Assembly: GCF_029846115.1 (NCBI RefSeq) | Contig: NZ_JARVZZ010000003.1 | Span: forward strand, 12,467-76,466 | Source: Serratia marcescens | Lineage (GTDB): Bacteria; Pseudomonadota; Gammaproteobacteria; Enterobacterales; Enterobacteriaceae | DNA: 64,000 nt | Direction of reading: 5' to 3' | In this document: piece after piece, positions 32,331 to 39,611 of the stretch | Position numbering within the stretch: position 1 is the first letter of the stretch | Layout of the letters: the number at the start of each line of letters is the position of its first letter | Made by a program: the position numbers and the translations under genes | The notes under the pieces: generated by a model | Database searches by the model: none | What the model was told of the DNA's origin: nothing | Seen by the model: only the letters and a program-made list of their open reading frames with translations

Positions 32331-32770
32331 CTGTTGCCACTCATATCGACGCCGCCAGTGCCGAAGGCATGATCGCGACATTTGCCAACGCGGTGAAATG
32401 CATTCCTCTGATGACCGGTGATAAAAGCGAGGCTGAATATAAAAAAGCCCTCGAGCTGATTGAGTATCTTGTCGATCGCGACGAGCTGAGCAACCCGCTT
32501 TTTGAACCGCTTGCGGCCAAAATTGCAGAGTATGAAAACAGCGCCCCGGAATTTGAGGCGTTTAACCGTCGCTTGGCGGCGATCCCTACCGGGATCGCCG
32601 CGTTGCGCACCCTGATGGATCAGCAGGGTTTAAAAGCCGCTGATCTGGAAGATGAGTTGGGGTCTAAAAGCAATGTCAGCAACATTCTCAGTGGTCGCCG
32701 TGCGTTGACTGTGCAGCACATCAAGGCGCTGGCGACGCGTTTTGATGTCCCTGCTGATTTGTTCATTTGA
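32327..32770 (+). CDS. higA: HigA antitoxin
   Basis: A 147-residue antitoxin whose start overlaps the higB stop as ATGA. The N-terminal half is helical (toxin binding), and the C-terminal half carries a helix-turn-helix (RTLMDQQGLKAADLEDELGSKSNVSNILSGRRALTV, in part). It matches E. coli HigA in length and in blocks such as SAPEFEAFN and GSKS. With HigB it should bind the two palindromes upstream of the operon. Confidence 0.92.
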   Translation: MTVATHIDAASAEGMIATFANAVKCIPLMTGDKSEAEYKKALELIEYLVDRDELSNPLFEPLAAKIAEYENSAPEFEAFNRRLAAIPTGIAALRTLMDQQGLKAADLEDELGSKSNVSNILSGRRALTVQHIKALATRFDVPADLFI

Positions 32771-33358
32771 TGGGGAGGGCGGGTCAGGTGACCTGTCTGG
32801 CCAAACCCTAACGACTGACATCAAGAGACGGCGCCACAGGTGCCGTTTCTGTTCCCATTCGTCCAGCCGGGTATTTCCTTTTTTCGTTGGCCCCTTTCCT
32901 GTCCGTATTGTGGCGCCCTGTTGGTTCCTTTCGGCGTTGAGCCGACAGGAACCAATGCACCCATCGCTTGCAGCAGGCTGTCGCCTGCGCCGCTTTCACT
33001 GCCCGACCGCCTATGCGGCCGGGCGCTAAGGATACCAGGCTAAAGGCCTGGCCCTTTCTGGTGTCCCCCCTTTAGTCCTGGCTACGCGCAAGGCGTCCGT
33101 CCCCGTGACTGACCCTGGGCCGGGGCGCCGCCGTCACAAGGGTACGCTTCGCCGGTATCCTCACCCGTTCGCACTCCCTCCCGTTGGTCGTTCGCTTGCG
33201 CATGCGGCTTGCGGTCCCGCCCTTGCGTCGTCAGCTGATACCCCGTCCCGGTCAAGTTGTCACGGCGCCAGTCACCCCGCGCCGGCAAAAAGCCAAAAGG
33301 GGTATACACCAGAAAGAAGCCGCCGCGGCTTCTGATGCACTGACTAACGGGAGTGGTT
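32771..33358 (+). promoter_or_regulatory. Leading-region structured leader, copy 6
   Basis: The repeat proper starts near 32900 and is almost identical to copy 2 to about 33320. Nested hairpin TTGGTTCC (32921-32928)/GGAACCAA (32948-32955) has inner arms TCGGC/GCCGA, where copy 2 has CCGGC/GCCGG: a compensating base change on both sides. The core CCCGTTCGCACTC is at 33164-33176. Ends in GGGAG before ATG 33359. The stretch 32771-32900 holds no gene. Confidence 0.75.
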
Positions 33359-33811
33359 ATGTCAACGATCGAACAACAACAGCAAATGGTTTTTTATGTG
33401 CCTGGGACAATGTGGCCGGTTGGTGTGGCTATTTGGCTGGATGGGGAATATGTCACGTCAGCCGGTCAAACATTGGCGCAGTTGCAACAGGTCAAGCCTG
33501 CGTGCGAACTGGTGACGTTTGAAGCAGCCTTGTGCGCGATGAATGACGCGGCAAAATTGCCGGTTCAGCGCATCTGCAAAGACGAATACAGGGAAAAGCT
33601 GGAAATGTTGCCGCCGCTGGATTGGCAATTTAGCGCGGGTTATTCGTCCTTCAAAATGATGGAAATGTACAGCGGTAACATCACTGACATTTACGTACAG
33701 CTCGGGGATGAGCATTTCAAACTGCGCGATCATGTCACGCTGCCACACAGCCAGATCGTGACGCGGGTGAGTGCTTTTCGTCAGGCAGAACCGGCGCAGG
33801 TAGCGGCTTAA
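33359..33811 (+). CDS. Leading-region protein of unknown function
   Basis: A 150-residue protein starting at ATG 33359, five bases after GGGAG. Mixed alpha/beta composition, no signal peptide or clear motif; it contains a hydrophobic aromatic patch near the N terminus (MVFYVPGTMWPVGVAIWLDG). It is the first gene behind leader copy 6. A hairpin (TCCCGCAG/CTGCGGGA, about 33823-33845) separates it from the next small gene. I do not recognise a family. Confidence 0.6.
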   Translation: MSTIEQQQQMVFYVPGTMWPVGVAIWLDGEYVTSAGQTLAQLQQVKPACELVTFEAALCAMNDAAKLPVQRICKDEYREKLEMLPPLDWQFSAGYSSFKMMEMYSGNITDIYVQLGDEHFKLRDHVTLPHSQIVTRVSAFRQAEPAQVAA

Positions 33812-33870
33812 AACCTATCGTTTCCCGCAGTTAAACGCTGCGGGATGTCATTTATCACGGAGAGCAAAAA

Positions 33871-34020
33871 ATGATTATTGATGATTATATCGAAACGATC
33901 GGGCGCTACATCTTGCAACAACGTAAGGCGAGAAAACCGGCACGCGTCCCCGCTTTAAAAGTGTTTGAGTGGGCGCAGTTGCTGCGCTATCTGGAAATTC
34001 AGCGCGGATATACCTGTTAG
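33871..34020 (+). CDS. 49-aa basic leading-region protein
   Basis: A 49-residue frame starting at ATG 33871 behind CGGAGAG. The peptide is basic and helical (IGRYILQQRKARKPARVPALKVFEWAQLLRYLEIQ, in part). The ribosome site, the hairpin before it and the hairpin after it (GCCGTC/GGGCGGC near 34030-34047) match the pattern of the neighbouring genes, so it is probably real. No function can be assigned. Confidence 0.55.
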   Translation: MIIDDYIETIGRYILQQRKARKPARVPALKVFEWAQLLRYLEIQRGYTC

Positions 34021-34074
34021 CTTTAGTGTGCCGTCTCTCGGGGCGGCAATTTGAATCTATTTTCCCGGAGTCGG

Positions 34075-34486
34075 GCGCTGCCGGCATTGAGCCGGCACCA
34101 CCCGATTAAGCCCCCGCTTGCAGCCAGCTATTCGCTGGCGCCGCTTTCACTGTTACCGCAAATTGCGGCAACACTAAGGCAACCTGGCTTCACCAGGTGA
34201 GTGGTTTCGGTGCCACTCCCTGCCAACAGGCATGGCTCAGAGTGTCTTTTGCCGTGACAGACGCTGAGCCGGGGCGTCGACCCCACAAGGGTTCGCTTGC
34301 GCCGCCATCCTCACCCGTTCGCACTCTTTCCTTTCAGTCATTCGCTTGCGCATGCGGCTTGCGGTGGTGCCCTTGCGGTTTCGCCTTGTACCCCGGCCCG
34401 GTCTCAATGTCACAGCACAAGACGCTCCGCGCCCGGCAACGCCGGGAAGGGGAGTAACACCAGAAACAGAGTTTGGGAGAATAAAA
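34075..34486 (+). promoter_or_regulatory. Leading-region structured leader, copy 7
   Basis: Same hairpin order as copies 2, 5 and 6 with changed sequence: nested stem TCGGG/CCCGA around GCCGGC/GCCGGC, then GCCAGC/GCTGGC, GTTACCGC/GCGGCAAC and ACCTGG/CCAGGT. The core CCCGTTCGCACTC is at 34314-34326 inside CAAGGG/CCCTTG. It ends at GGGAG before ATG 34487. Confidence 0.75.
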
Positions 34487-35305
34487 ATGCAAAGATTATA
34501 TTCAGGTTTCCGCAACGCCAATGTTATCCGTAAAGATCGCCCGTTGACCAACAATGAGTTGGCCACGTTTGTTCCCAGCGTTTTTTCCGAGGAGAAACAT
34601 GCCTCCCGTAGTGAGCGTTATACCTACATTCCGACGATCAGCTTGTTGGATAAATTGCGGGAGGAAGGATTCCAACCGTTTTACGCCTGTCAGACAAAGG
34701 TTCGCGATGAAGGCAAGCGAGGCCATACACGCCATATGCTTCGCCTGCGCCGTGATGGCTTCGGACAGCATGATGAAGTTCCGGAAATCATTTTGCTAAA
34801 CAGTCATGACGGTAGCAGTAGTTACCAGATGATCCCCGGCGTTTTCCGTTTCGTCTGCAATAACGGATTGGTGTGTGGTGATACGTTCGGTGAGGTTCGC
34901 GTGCCTCACAAAGGGGATGTCGTCGGGAAAGTTATCGAAGGGGCGTATGAGGTTCTCAGTCTGTTCGATAAAGTCACCGAGTCACGCGAGGAAATGAAAT
35001 CCATAACGTTAAATCGTGATGAGCAAATGCTCTACGCAGATGCTGCATTGGGTTACAAATATTTCGAAACTCACCAGCCTATATCTGCCGAGCAAGTGCT
35101 ACAGGCAAGACGGCGAGAAGATAACAACCCCGATTTATGGACAACCTACCAGCGTGTTCAAGAGAACATGATCAAAGGTGGTATTGATGGGCGAACGGCG
35201 ACCGGGAAACGCAGTAAAACGCGCGCAGTGAATGGCATAACGGGTGACATTAAACTCAATAATGCACTATGGAAAATGGCCGAAGCGATGAAGGCATTGA
35301 AATAA
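34487..35305 (+). CDS. DUF932-family plasmid/phage protein
   Basis: A 272-residue DUF932 protein. VFRFVCNNGLVCGDTFGEVRVPHKG is the family's core block, preceded by the variable head that includes RHMLRLRR and followed by helices with GYKYFETHQPISAEQVLQARR. DUF932 genes are frequent in plasmid leading regions and genomic islands; activity unknown. ATG 34487 follows GGGAGAATAAAA. It is directly behind leader copy 7, the one nearest oriT, so it should be the first gene to be read as the T-strand arrives. A hairpin TGGGCAGC/GCTGCCCA follows. Confidence 0.85.
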   Translation: MQRLYSGFRNANVIRKDRPLTNNELATFVPSVFSEEKHASRSERYTYIPTISLLDKLREEGFQPFYACQTKVRDEGKRGHTRHMLRLRRDGFGQHDEVPEIILLNSHDGSSSYQMIPGVFRFVCNNGLVCGDTFGEVRVPHKGDVVGKVIEGAYEVLSLFDKVTESREEMKSITLNRDEQMLYADAALGYKYFETHQPISAEQVLQARRREDNNPDLWTTYQRVQENMIKGGIDGRTATGKRSKTRAVNGITGDIKLNNALWKMAEAMKALK

Positions 35306-35314
35306 TCATTGTAT

Positions 35315-35340
35315 ATGGGCAGCGATACCCTGCTGCCCAT
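35315..35340 (+). other. Intergenic hairpin after the DUF932 gene
   Basis: Arms TGGGCAGC and GCTGCCCA around an 8-10-base loop, ending just before the ribosome site of the next gene. Confidence 0.5.
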
Positions 35341-35351
35341 AAGGATAATCT

Positions 35352-35663
35352 ATGAGAAAAACTGTTGAGATAAAGCGGTGTCTGGTATGCAGTACTGCAC
35401 ATATGACGATTGAAGACAATGCGACTCTGGGGTTGATAGCAAATTGCGCGTCTGAGAAATACAACTGGATAATGGAATATGATTATGGTTTCGTTATTGA
35501 CTTGTGGGGATACCGATACATCGTTTTGCGATTGAAAGCGTTAGGGCTGTCAAAGAAATTTAGAAAGTTTGTCTATTCAATGACCGTTAAGCATGACCTG
35601 AATATGATTCAGTTTGATGTAGATGGGGATACAATAGACGAGATGCCAACGTACTACTGGTGA
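35352..35663 (+). CDS. Small unknown protein nearest oriT
   Basis: A 103-residue protein starting at ATG 35352 behind AAGGAT. It has two Cys in a CLVC motif near residue 10, a hydrophobic middle and a Lys-rich stretch (LGLSKKFRKF). Its A+T content is higher than that of the other leading genes. It is probably co-transcribed with the DUF932 gene, 46 bp upstream, and a near-perfect 15-bp hairpin follows. I do not recognise it. Confidence 0.55.
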   Translation: MRKTVEIKRCLVCSTAHMTIEDNATLGLIANCASEKYNWIMEYDYGFVIDLWGYRYIVLRLKALGLSKKFRKFVYSMTVKHDLNMIQFDVDGDTIDEMPTYYW

Positions 35664-35673
35664 AAATCCTCTT

Positions 35674-35708
35674 ATTCTCCTTAAGCACATCGAGTGCTAA
35701 AGGAGAAT
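35674..35708 (+). terminator. 15-bp inverted repeat between the leading region and mobC
   Basis: ATTCTCCTTAAGCAC and GTGCTAAAGGAGAAT pair with one mismatch around ATCGA. It lies between convergent genes and probably ends the leading-region transcript, though there is no long U run. Confidence 0.55.
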
Positions 35709-35794
35709 GCTATCTACATCTCAGATTAATCTATCTATGTGCATACATTTTACCTTTCTTTTGGTTACGGCATTGAACCGTAACCAGATGATTT

Positions 35795-36136
35795 TTAGTT
35801 TTGTGCAGCCGAATTGCCACTATGAACTGAGTCAGGTTGTGCATTATTTATCGTTTTCAACTTACGTGGTGTTGCTGTTTTCCTCTTCGAGGAAACTGTG
35901 CTTTTTATCATGTCCTGAATGGAACGTTCACTGACTGTGATTTCGCATGCTTCGAGGGCGGATTTAATGTCCTTGGCGGTGTACCCTTTTTGCGTAGCCA
36001 ATACAATAATTTTGTCTTTCAATCCTTCCAGAACTTCTTTTCCAGTGAGTCTTTCTTTGCTCAAATCTGGAAGCTCATCAAGCTGAACTTTAGCCAATTC
36101 TAATTGCTCTGAGCTGTACTGATTTTTTGCTGCCAT
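35795..36136 (-). CDS. MobC-like auxiliary mobilisation protein
   Basis: A 113-residue, basic, helical protein divergent from nikA across the oriT region. I chose ATG 36136, nine bases after GGAG, although the frame is open further upstream. The C-terminal part (GYTAKDIKSALEACEITVSERSIQDMIKS) resembles a helix-turn-helix, and the tail is Lys/Arg-rich. Position beside oriT, opposite to nikA-nikB, matches the mobC gene of IncL/M plasmids. It may help open oriT or regulate nikAB. Confidence 0.6.
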   Translation of the reverse strand: MAAKNQYSSEQLELAKVQLDELPDLSKERLTGKEVLEGLKDKIIVLATQKGYTAKDIKSALEACEITVSERSIQDMIKSTVSSKRKTATPRKLKTINNAQPDSVHSGNSAAQN

Positions 36137-36282
36137 GTTCAACATCTCCATTCTCATTAATCTCAATAACGACAATAGTATACGAATGCCTTCAACAAGC
36201 ACAACTCCCGAAAAAGTTCTCCCATGGTGTAATGACAAAACAGGCGATATCAACCATAATACAGATATCCGGTTTCAAAGAC

Positions 36283-36365
36283 GGGACCAGATGTGTTTTG
36301 TAGCACCGCCTGCACGCAGTCGGTTCAACAAAACGCTGGGTCAGGGCAGAGCCCCGACACCCCAC
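36283..36365 (-). other. Origin of transfer (oriT) with candidate nic site
   Basis: On the minus strand, GTTTTGT (complement of 36328-36334) and ACAAAAC (complement of 36295-36301) form an inverted repeat followed directly by ACATCTGG. This is the inverted-repeat-then-nic layout of MOB-P origins (consensus YATCCTG), and predicts cutting between 36288 and 36287. A block reading GGGTGTCGGGGC then GCCCTGACCC on the minus strand (36338-36364) resembles a conserved part of ColE1-type oriT. Cutting here sends the minus strand 5' end leftward into the leading region. Confidence 0.6.
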
Positions 36366-36404
36366 GAGACTGTTTTCTGACGAGACTAGAAGGGAAAACT
36401 CACC

Positions 36405-36710
36405 ATGAGTAAAAGCGAAAGCCGGAACAGAACAGCCCTGCTTCCCAGCATTCGTTGTTTTCCTGAAGACAAAGATGCCGTCATGAAGAAGGCCGATGCC
36501 GCAGGATTAAGTATCGGAGCTTTCATGCTTCGTAGTGCCCTCGGTCGTCGTATCGAGGCCAAATGTGATACAGAACTGATTATGGAACTCCGCCGTCTTG
36601 GTGGCTTGCAAAAGCACCTGTTTAAAGAGGGCGGCGGGGTGTTGAGTAAAGAGTATTCTGACGTGTTGATGACGATTCAGAAGGCAATCTTAAAAGTGGG
36701 TATGGAGTGA
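36405..36710 (+). CDS. nikA: NikA/MobB oriT-binding relaxosome protein
   Basis: A 101-residue protein of the NikA/MobB/TraJ type: an N-terminal ribbon-helix-helix (TALLPSIRCFPEDKDAVMKKADAAGLS, in part) binds the oriT inverted repeat and bends DNA, and the helical C terminus recruits the relaxase. It lies just right of oriT and 10 bp before nikB on the same strand, as in IncL/M and IncI1. It probably represses its own promoter, which must overlap oriT. Confidence 0.88.
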   Translation: MSKSESRNRTALLPSIRCFPEDKDAVMKKADAAGLSIGAFMLRSALGRRIEAKCDTELIMELRRLGGLQKHLFKEGGGVLSKEYSDVLMTIQKAILKVGME

Positions 36711-36720
36711 GTCTGACAGC

Positions 36721-38676
36721 ATGATTATTCGAATCCCGGAAAAACGGCGTGACGGCAAGAGCAGCTTCTTACAGCTGGTCGCCTATACCGTTGTCCGCGA
36801 TGAGGATAAACCCGATACTCCACTGGAACCCGAGCACCCAGGCTGGCGTCGCCCACGTTCAAAAGATGCCATCTTTAACCACCTTGTTGATTACATCAGC
36901 CGGAATGGTGATGCGGACTTGCAACACATCATGCATGCCGATCCGAATGGTCATACCCAAGTGATGTTTGATGGTGTCATGTGTGAGACGAACTGTTTTA
37001 ACATCGCGACCGCATCGGTAGAGATGAATGCAGTTGCATTGCAGAACACGCGTTGCAAGGATCCCGTACTGCATTATTTTCTGTCCTGGCCAGAAACCGA
37101 TAACCCGTCGACGGAACACATCTTTGATAGTGTTCGTCACAGTTTATCGGCACTGGGTATGTCAGAACACCAGTACGTCGCGGCGATCCATACCGACACG
37201 AACAACATCCATTGCCACGTTGCGGCCAACCGTATTCACCCTGAAACGTATAAAGCGGCCGATGATTCCTTCACTCGGATCCGACTGCAGCAAGCGGCAC
37301 GTGAACTTGAACTCAAGTACAACTGGACACCGACCAACGGGTTCTTTGCTGTTAACGAACAGGGCGAAATTGTTCGATCCAAACGTGAGAAAAGCCTGAC
37401 TCCCTCTGGTGCAAAAACACTGGAGTATTACGCTGATGTTGAAAGCCTCCATACCTACGCCGTCACTGAGTGTGGGTTTAAAATTGATGAGGCTATGGCT
37501 GATCCCAACCTGGCCTGGAAGGATATTCACCGCATTCTGGTTAAGGCCGGCCTGGCGTTAAAACCGAAAGGGAAAGGGCTGGCCATCTACTCCATCGATA
37601 ATCCTGAACTTCCCCCGGTGAAGGCCAGCAGTGTTCATCCTGACCTTACGCTGAACTGCCTGGAGAAAGATTTGGGGCAGTTCCAGTTGCTTGATAATGC
37701 GGGTACCTACACCAAGGATCACACCACGACAGCGGCAGATGCTATCGTGCATGAGTTCCGTTATGAACCGACATTGCATGCGCGTGATTTGACGGCCCGG
37801 CTTGAGCGGCGTTTAGCCAGAGCCGATGCACGTGCAGATTTAAAAGCGCGTTACCAGGCTTATAAAAATGCCTGGAAACGTCCAACGTTAGATGCCGGTG
37901 CAGTCAAACGACGTTACCAGAATGAGTCCAAACGCTTTGCCTGGCAGAAGGCGAGAGCCAGAGTCGCCATTGGCGATCCGTTGTTACGGAAATTGACGTA
38001 CCACATTATCGAAGTCGAACGTATGAAGGCGATGGCGGCACTGCGTCTCGCCGTTAAGGATGAACGTACCGCTTTCAAAGCCGATCCGGCCAATCGTCGC
38101 CTGTCATATCGTGAGTGGGTTGAGCAGCAGGCGTTGAGTCATGATCAAGCCGCAATCGCTCAGCTGCGCGCCTTTGCGTATCGCATGAAACGGACCCAAC
38201 GTACCGCGCCGATATCAACCAACAGCATTGTATGCGCCGTGGCTGACGATACACCGGCCTTTGCTTTAGAAGGTTATGCCACACAGGTTACACGTGATGG
38301 AACGGTGCAGTATGTGCGTGATGGGCGTGTCGAGCTTCAGGATAAAGGTGAGCGGATTGAAGTGGGTGATCATCGCGTGAATGAGGGTGAGCATATCGCC
38401 GGCGGTATGGCATTGTCAGAGAATAAAAGCGGGGAGCATCTTAAGTTTGAGGGGGGATCTGATTTTGTTCAGCAGGCGTGTTCCATGGTGCCTTGGTTCA
38501 ATGAAGGTGGAGATGCACCACTGCCATTGAGTGATCCGCAACAACGAATGATGGCGGGTTATGAATCGTCTCAGCAAGATATTTCAACTGGGGAGAGGCA
38601 ACATAAACTTTCCACTGCTGAACAGCCCGAAGCCGAACAGAGTAAACCGCGTTCGGGGTATCGCCCTCAGCAATGA
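36721..38676 (+). CDS. nikB: NikB/MobA relaxase, MOB-P family
   Basis: A 651-residue relaxase that nicks oriT and stays bound to the T-strand 5' end. The N-terminal 300 residues are the nuclease domain. Motif III is HTDTNNIHCHVAANR (residues 157-171), whose His residues bind the metal. The nucleophile Tyr is probably Tyr58 (LVDYISRNG). The C-terminal 350 residues are basic and helical, followed by a degenerate acidic tail that may carry the signal for the coupling protein. It forms an operon with nikA and ends at a bidirectional terminator. Confidence 0.9.
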   Translation: MIIRIPEKRRDGKSSFLQLVAYTVVRDEDKPDTPLEPEHPGWRRPRSKDAIFNHLVDYISRNGDADLQHIMHADPNGHTQVMFDGVMCETNCFNIATASVEMNAVALQNTRCKDPVLHYFLSWPETDNPSTEHIFDSVRHSLSALGMSEHQYVAAIHTDTNNIHCHVAANRIHPETYKAADDSFTRIRLQQAARELELKYNWTPTNGFFAVNEQGEIVRSKREKSLTPSGAKTLEYYADVESLHTYAVTECGFKIDEAMADPNLAWKDIHRILVKAGLALKPKGKGLAIYSIDNPELPPVKASSVHPDLTLNCLEKDLGQFQLLDNAGTYTKDHTTTAADAIVHEFRYEPTLHARDLTARLERRLARADARADLKARYQAYKNAWKRPTLDAGAVKRRYQNESKRFAWQKARARVAIGDPLLRKLTYHIIEVERMKAMAALRLAVKDERTAFKADPANRRLSYREWVEQQALSHDQAAIAQLRAFAYRMKRTQRTAPISTNSIVCAVADDTPAFALEGYATQVTRDGTVQYVRDGRVELQDKGERIEVGDHRVNEGEHIAGGMALSENKSGEHLKFEGGSDFVQQACSMVPWFNEGGDAPLPLSDPQQRMMAGYESSQQDISTGERQHKLSTAEQPEAEQSKPRSGYRPQQ

Positions 38677-38687
38677 TCACTACAACG

Positions 38688-38726
38688 AAAAAAGCCGGCT
38701 GCAGTTTTCACTGAGCCGGCTTTTTT
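38688..38726. terminator. Bidirectional terminator between nikB and the trb genes
   Basis: Arms AAAAAAGCCGGCT (38688-38700) and AGCCGGCTTTTTT (38714-38726) give an A run and a U run on both strands, separating nikB from the convergent minus-strand genes. Confidence 0.95.
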
Positions 38727-38731
38727 CATTT

Positions 38732-39055
38732 TCAGTTGAGATGTTTACGTAGCTGTTGCAACGCTGGCTGATACGTTAGCCAGGCGTCACTGTCGTTGCC
38801 CGTGATCTCAGTGAAGATGGCCATCATGCGATGCATAATGACATCGTGTTTATCGACGTCAAAATGCTCCTGTGCGACAAAGAGATTAAGCAATCTGGCG
38901 CATTCATCACGCAGGTCCTCCGCCCGCTCAGTTGTTAACACCGGCCTGGTGTCATCTTCCCTGGACTCTGTTTCAGTCAGAGCTATCAGCATCATTGCAC
39001 ACAGTCTTACAAGTTCGGTGTAGCCGCGCCGATAGTCCAGGTTTTTGTCACTCAT
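38732..39055 (-). CDS. Small hypothetical protein at the end of the trb cluster
   Basis: A 107-residue acidic, helical protein starting at ATG 39055, 9 bp after the nuclease gene stop and thus probably in the same transcript. No export signal. It is rich in Glu, Asp and Leu with a conserved-looking RRGYTELVRLCAMMLIALTE N terminus. It is the last gene of the minus-strand transfer region. Function unknown; the position suggests an accessory transfer or regulatory role. Confidence 0.6.
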   Translation of the reverse strand: MSDKNLDYRRGYTELVRLCAMMLIALTETESREDDTRPVLTTERAEDLRDECARLLNLFVAQEHFDVDKHDVIMHRMMAIFTEITGNDSDAWLTYQPALQQLRKHLN

Positions 39056-39064
39056 ACCGGTGCC

Positions 39065-39601
39065 TCAGTAGTTAGGGAGAAGGGGTTGGCTTTCCAGCCA
39101 TAACCGTTCGAATTCTTGTTGATAGACAGTGACCAATTGGGGTTGATTACGTACTACCAGTACATTTTCCGCATTGCGTTTATCTGCACTTGAAGAGTAG
39201 TTGTAACTGCCCGTTTGTAAGGTATGACCGTCAGCCAGAATTATCTTATTGTGAAATATAGCATATTTGTCGTTGAGGCGGACGTTGAGGCCATTGTTGG
39301 CCATGAACGTCACTGCAGTATAGCGATCGCTGTTGGCTTTACGATCGGCAATAACTCTGACTACTACCCCTCTTTTTTTGGCGACGAGCAATGCTTTGGC
39401 CAGGTCTTTGTCAGTAAAAGAATAGGCTTCAACATTCAACGTCTGTTGGGCATGGTTAATGACATCCATTACTGCCGTTTTTGCAGAGTGCGAAGGGGAA
39501 AAGCCCACACTGAATGTTGGCGAGGCTTTCGCAGGGAGTGAGACGAGAAGCGCCGCCAGTAGCCCGGTTAGGGCAAGCGGTCTAATCATAGAGCGTTGCA
39601 T
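39065..39601 (-). CDS. Exported phospholipase D-family endonuclease (Nuc-like)
   Basis: A 178-residue protein with a signal peptide (to about residue 27, SLPAKA) and one HKD motif, HNKIILADGHTLQTGSYNYSSSADKRNAEN (in part, about residues 120-150), as in the small plasmid nuclease Nuc that works as a dimer. I chose ATG 39601; the upstream frame lies inside trbC. Nuc-type genes are common beside trbC in IncL/M and IncN-like plasmids. The protein would act in the periplasm, perhaps on DNA outside the channel. It is not expected to be essential for transfer. Confidence 0.88.
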   Translation of the reverse strand: MQRSMIRPLALTGLLAALLVSLPAKASPTFSVGFSPSHSAKTAVMDVINHAQQTLNVEAYSFTDKDLAKALLVAKKRGVVVRVIADRKANSDRYTAVTFMANNGLNVRLNDKYAIFHNKIILADGHTLQTGSYNYSSSADKRNAENVLVVRNQPQLVTVYQQEFERLWLESQPLLPNY

Positions 39602-39611
39602 GTGGTTCTCT

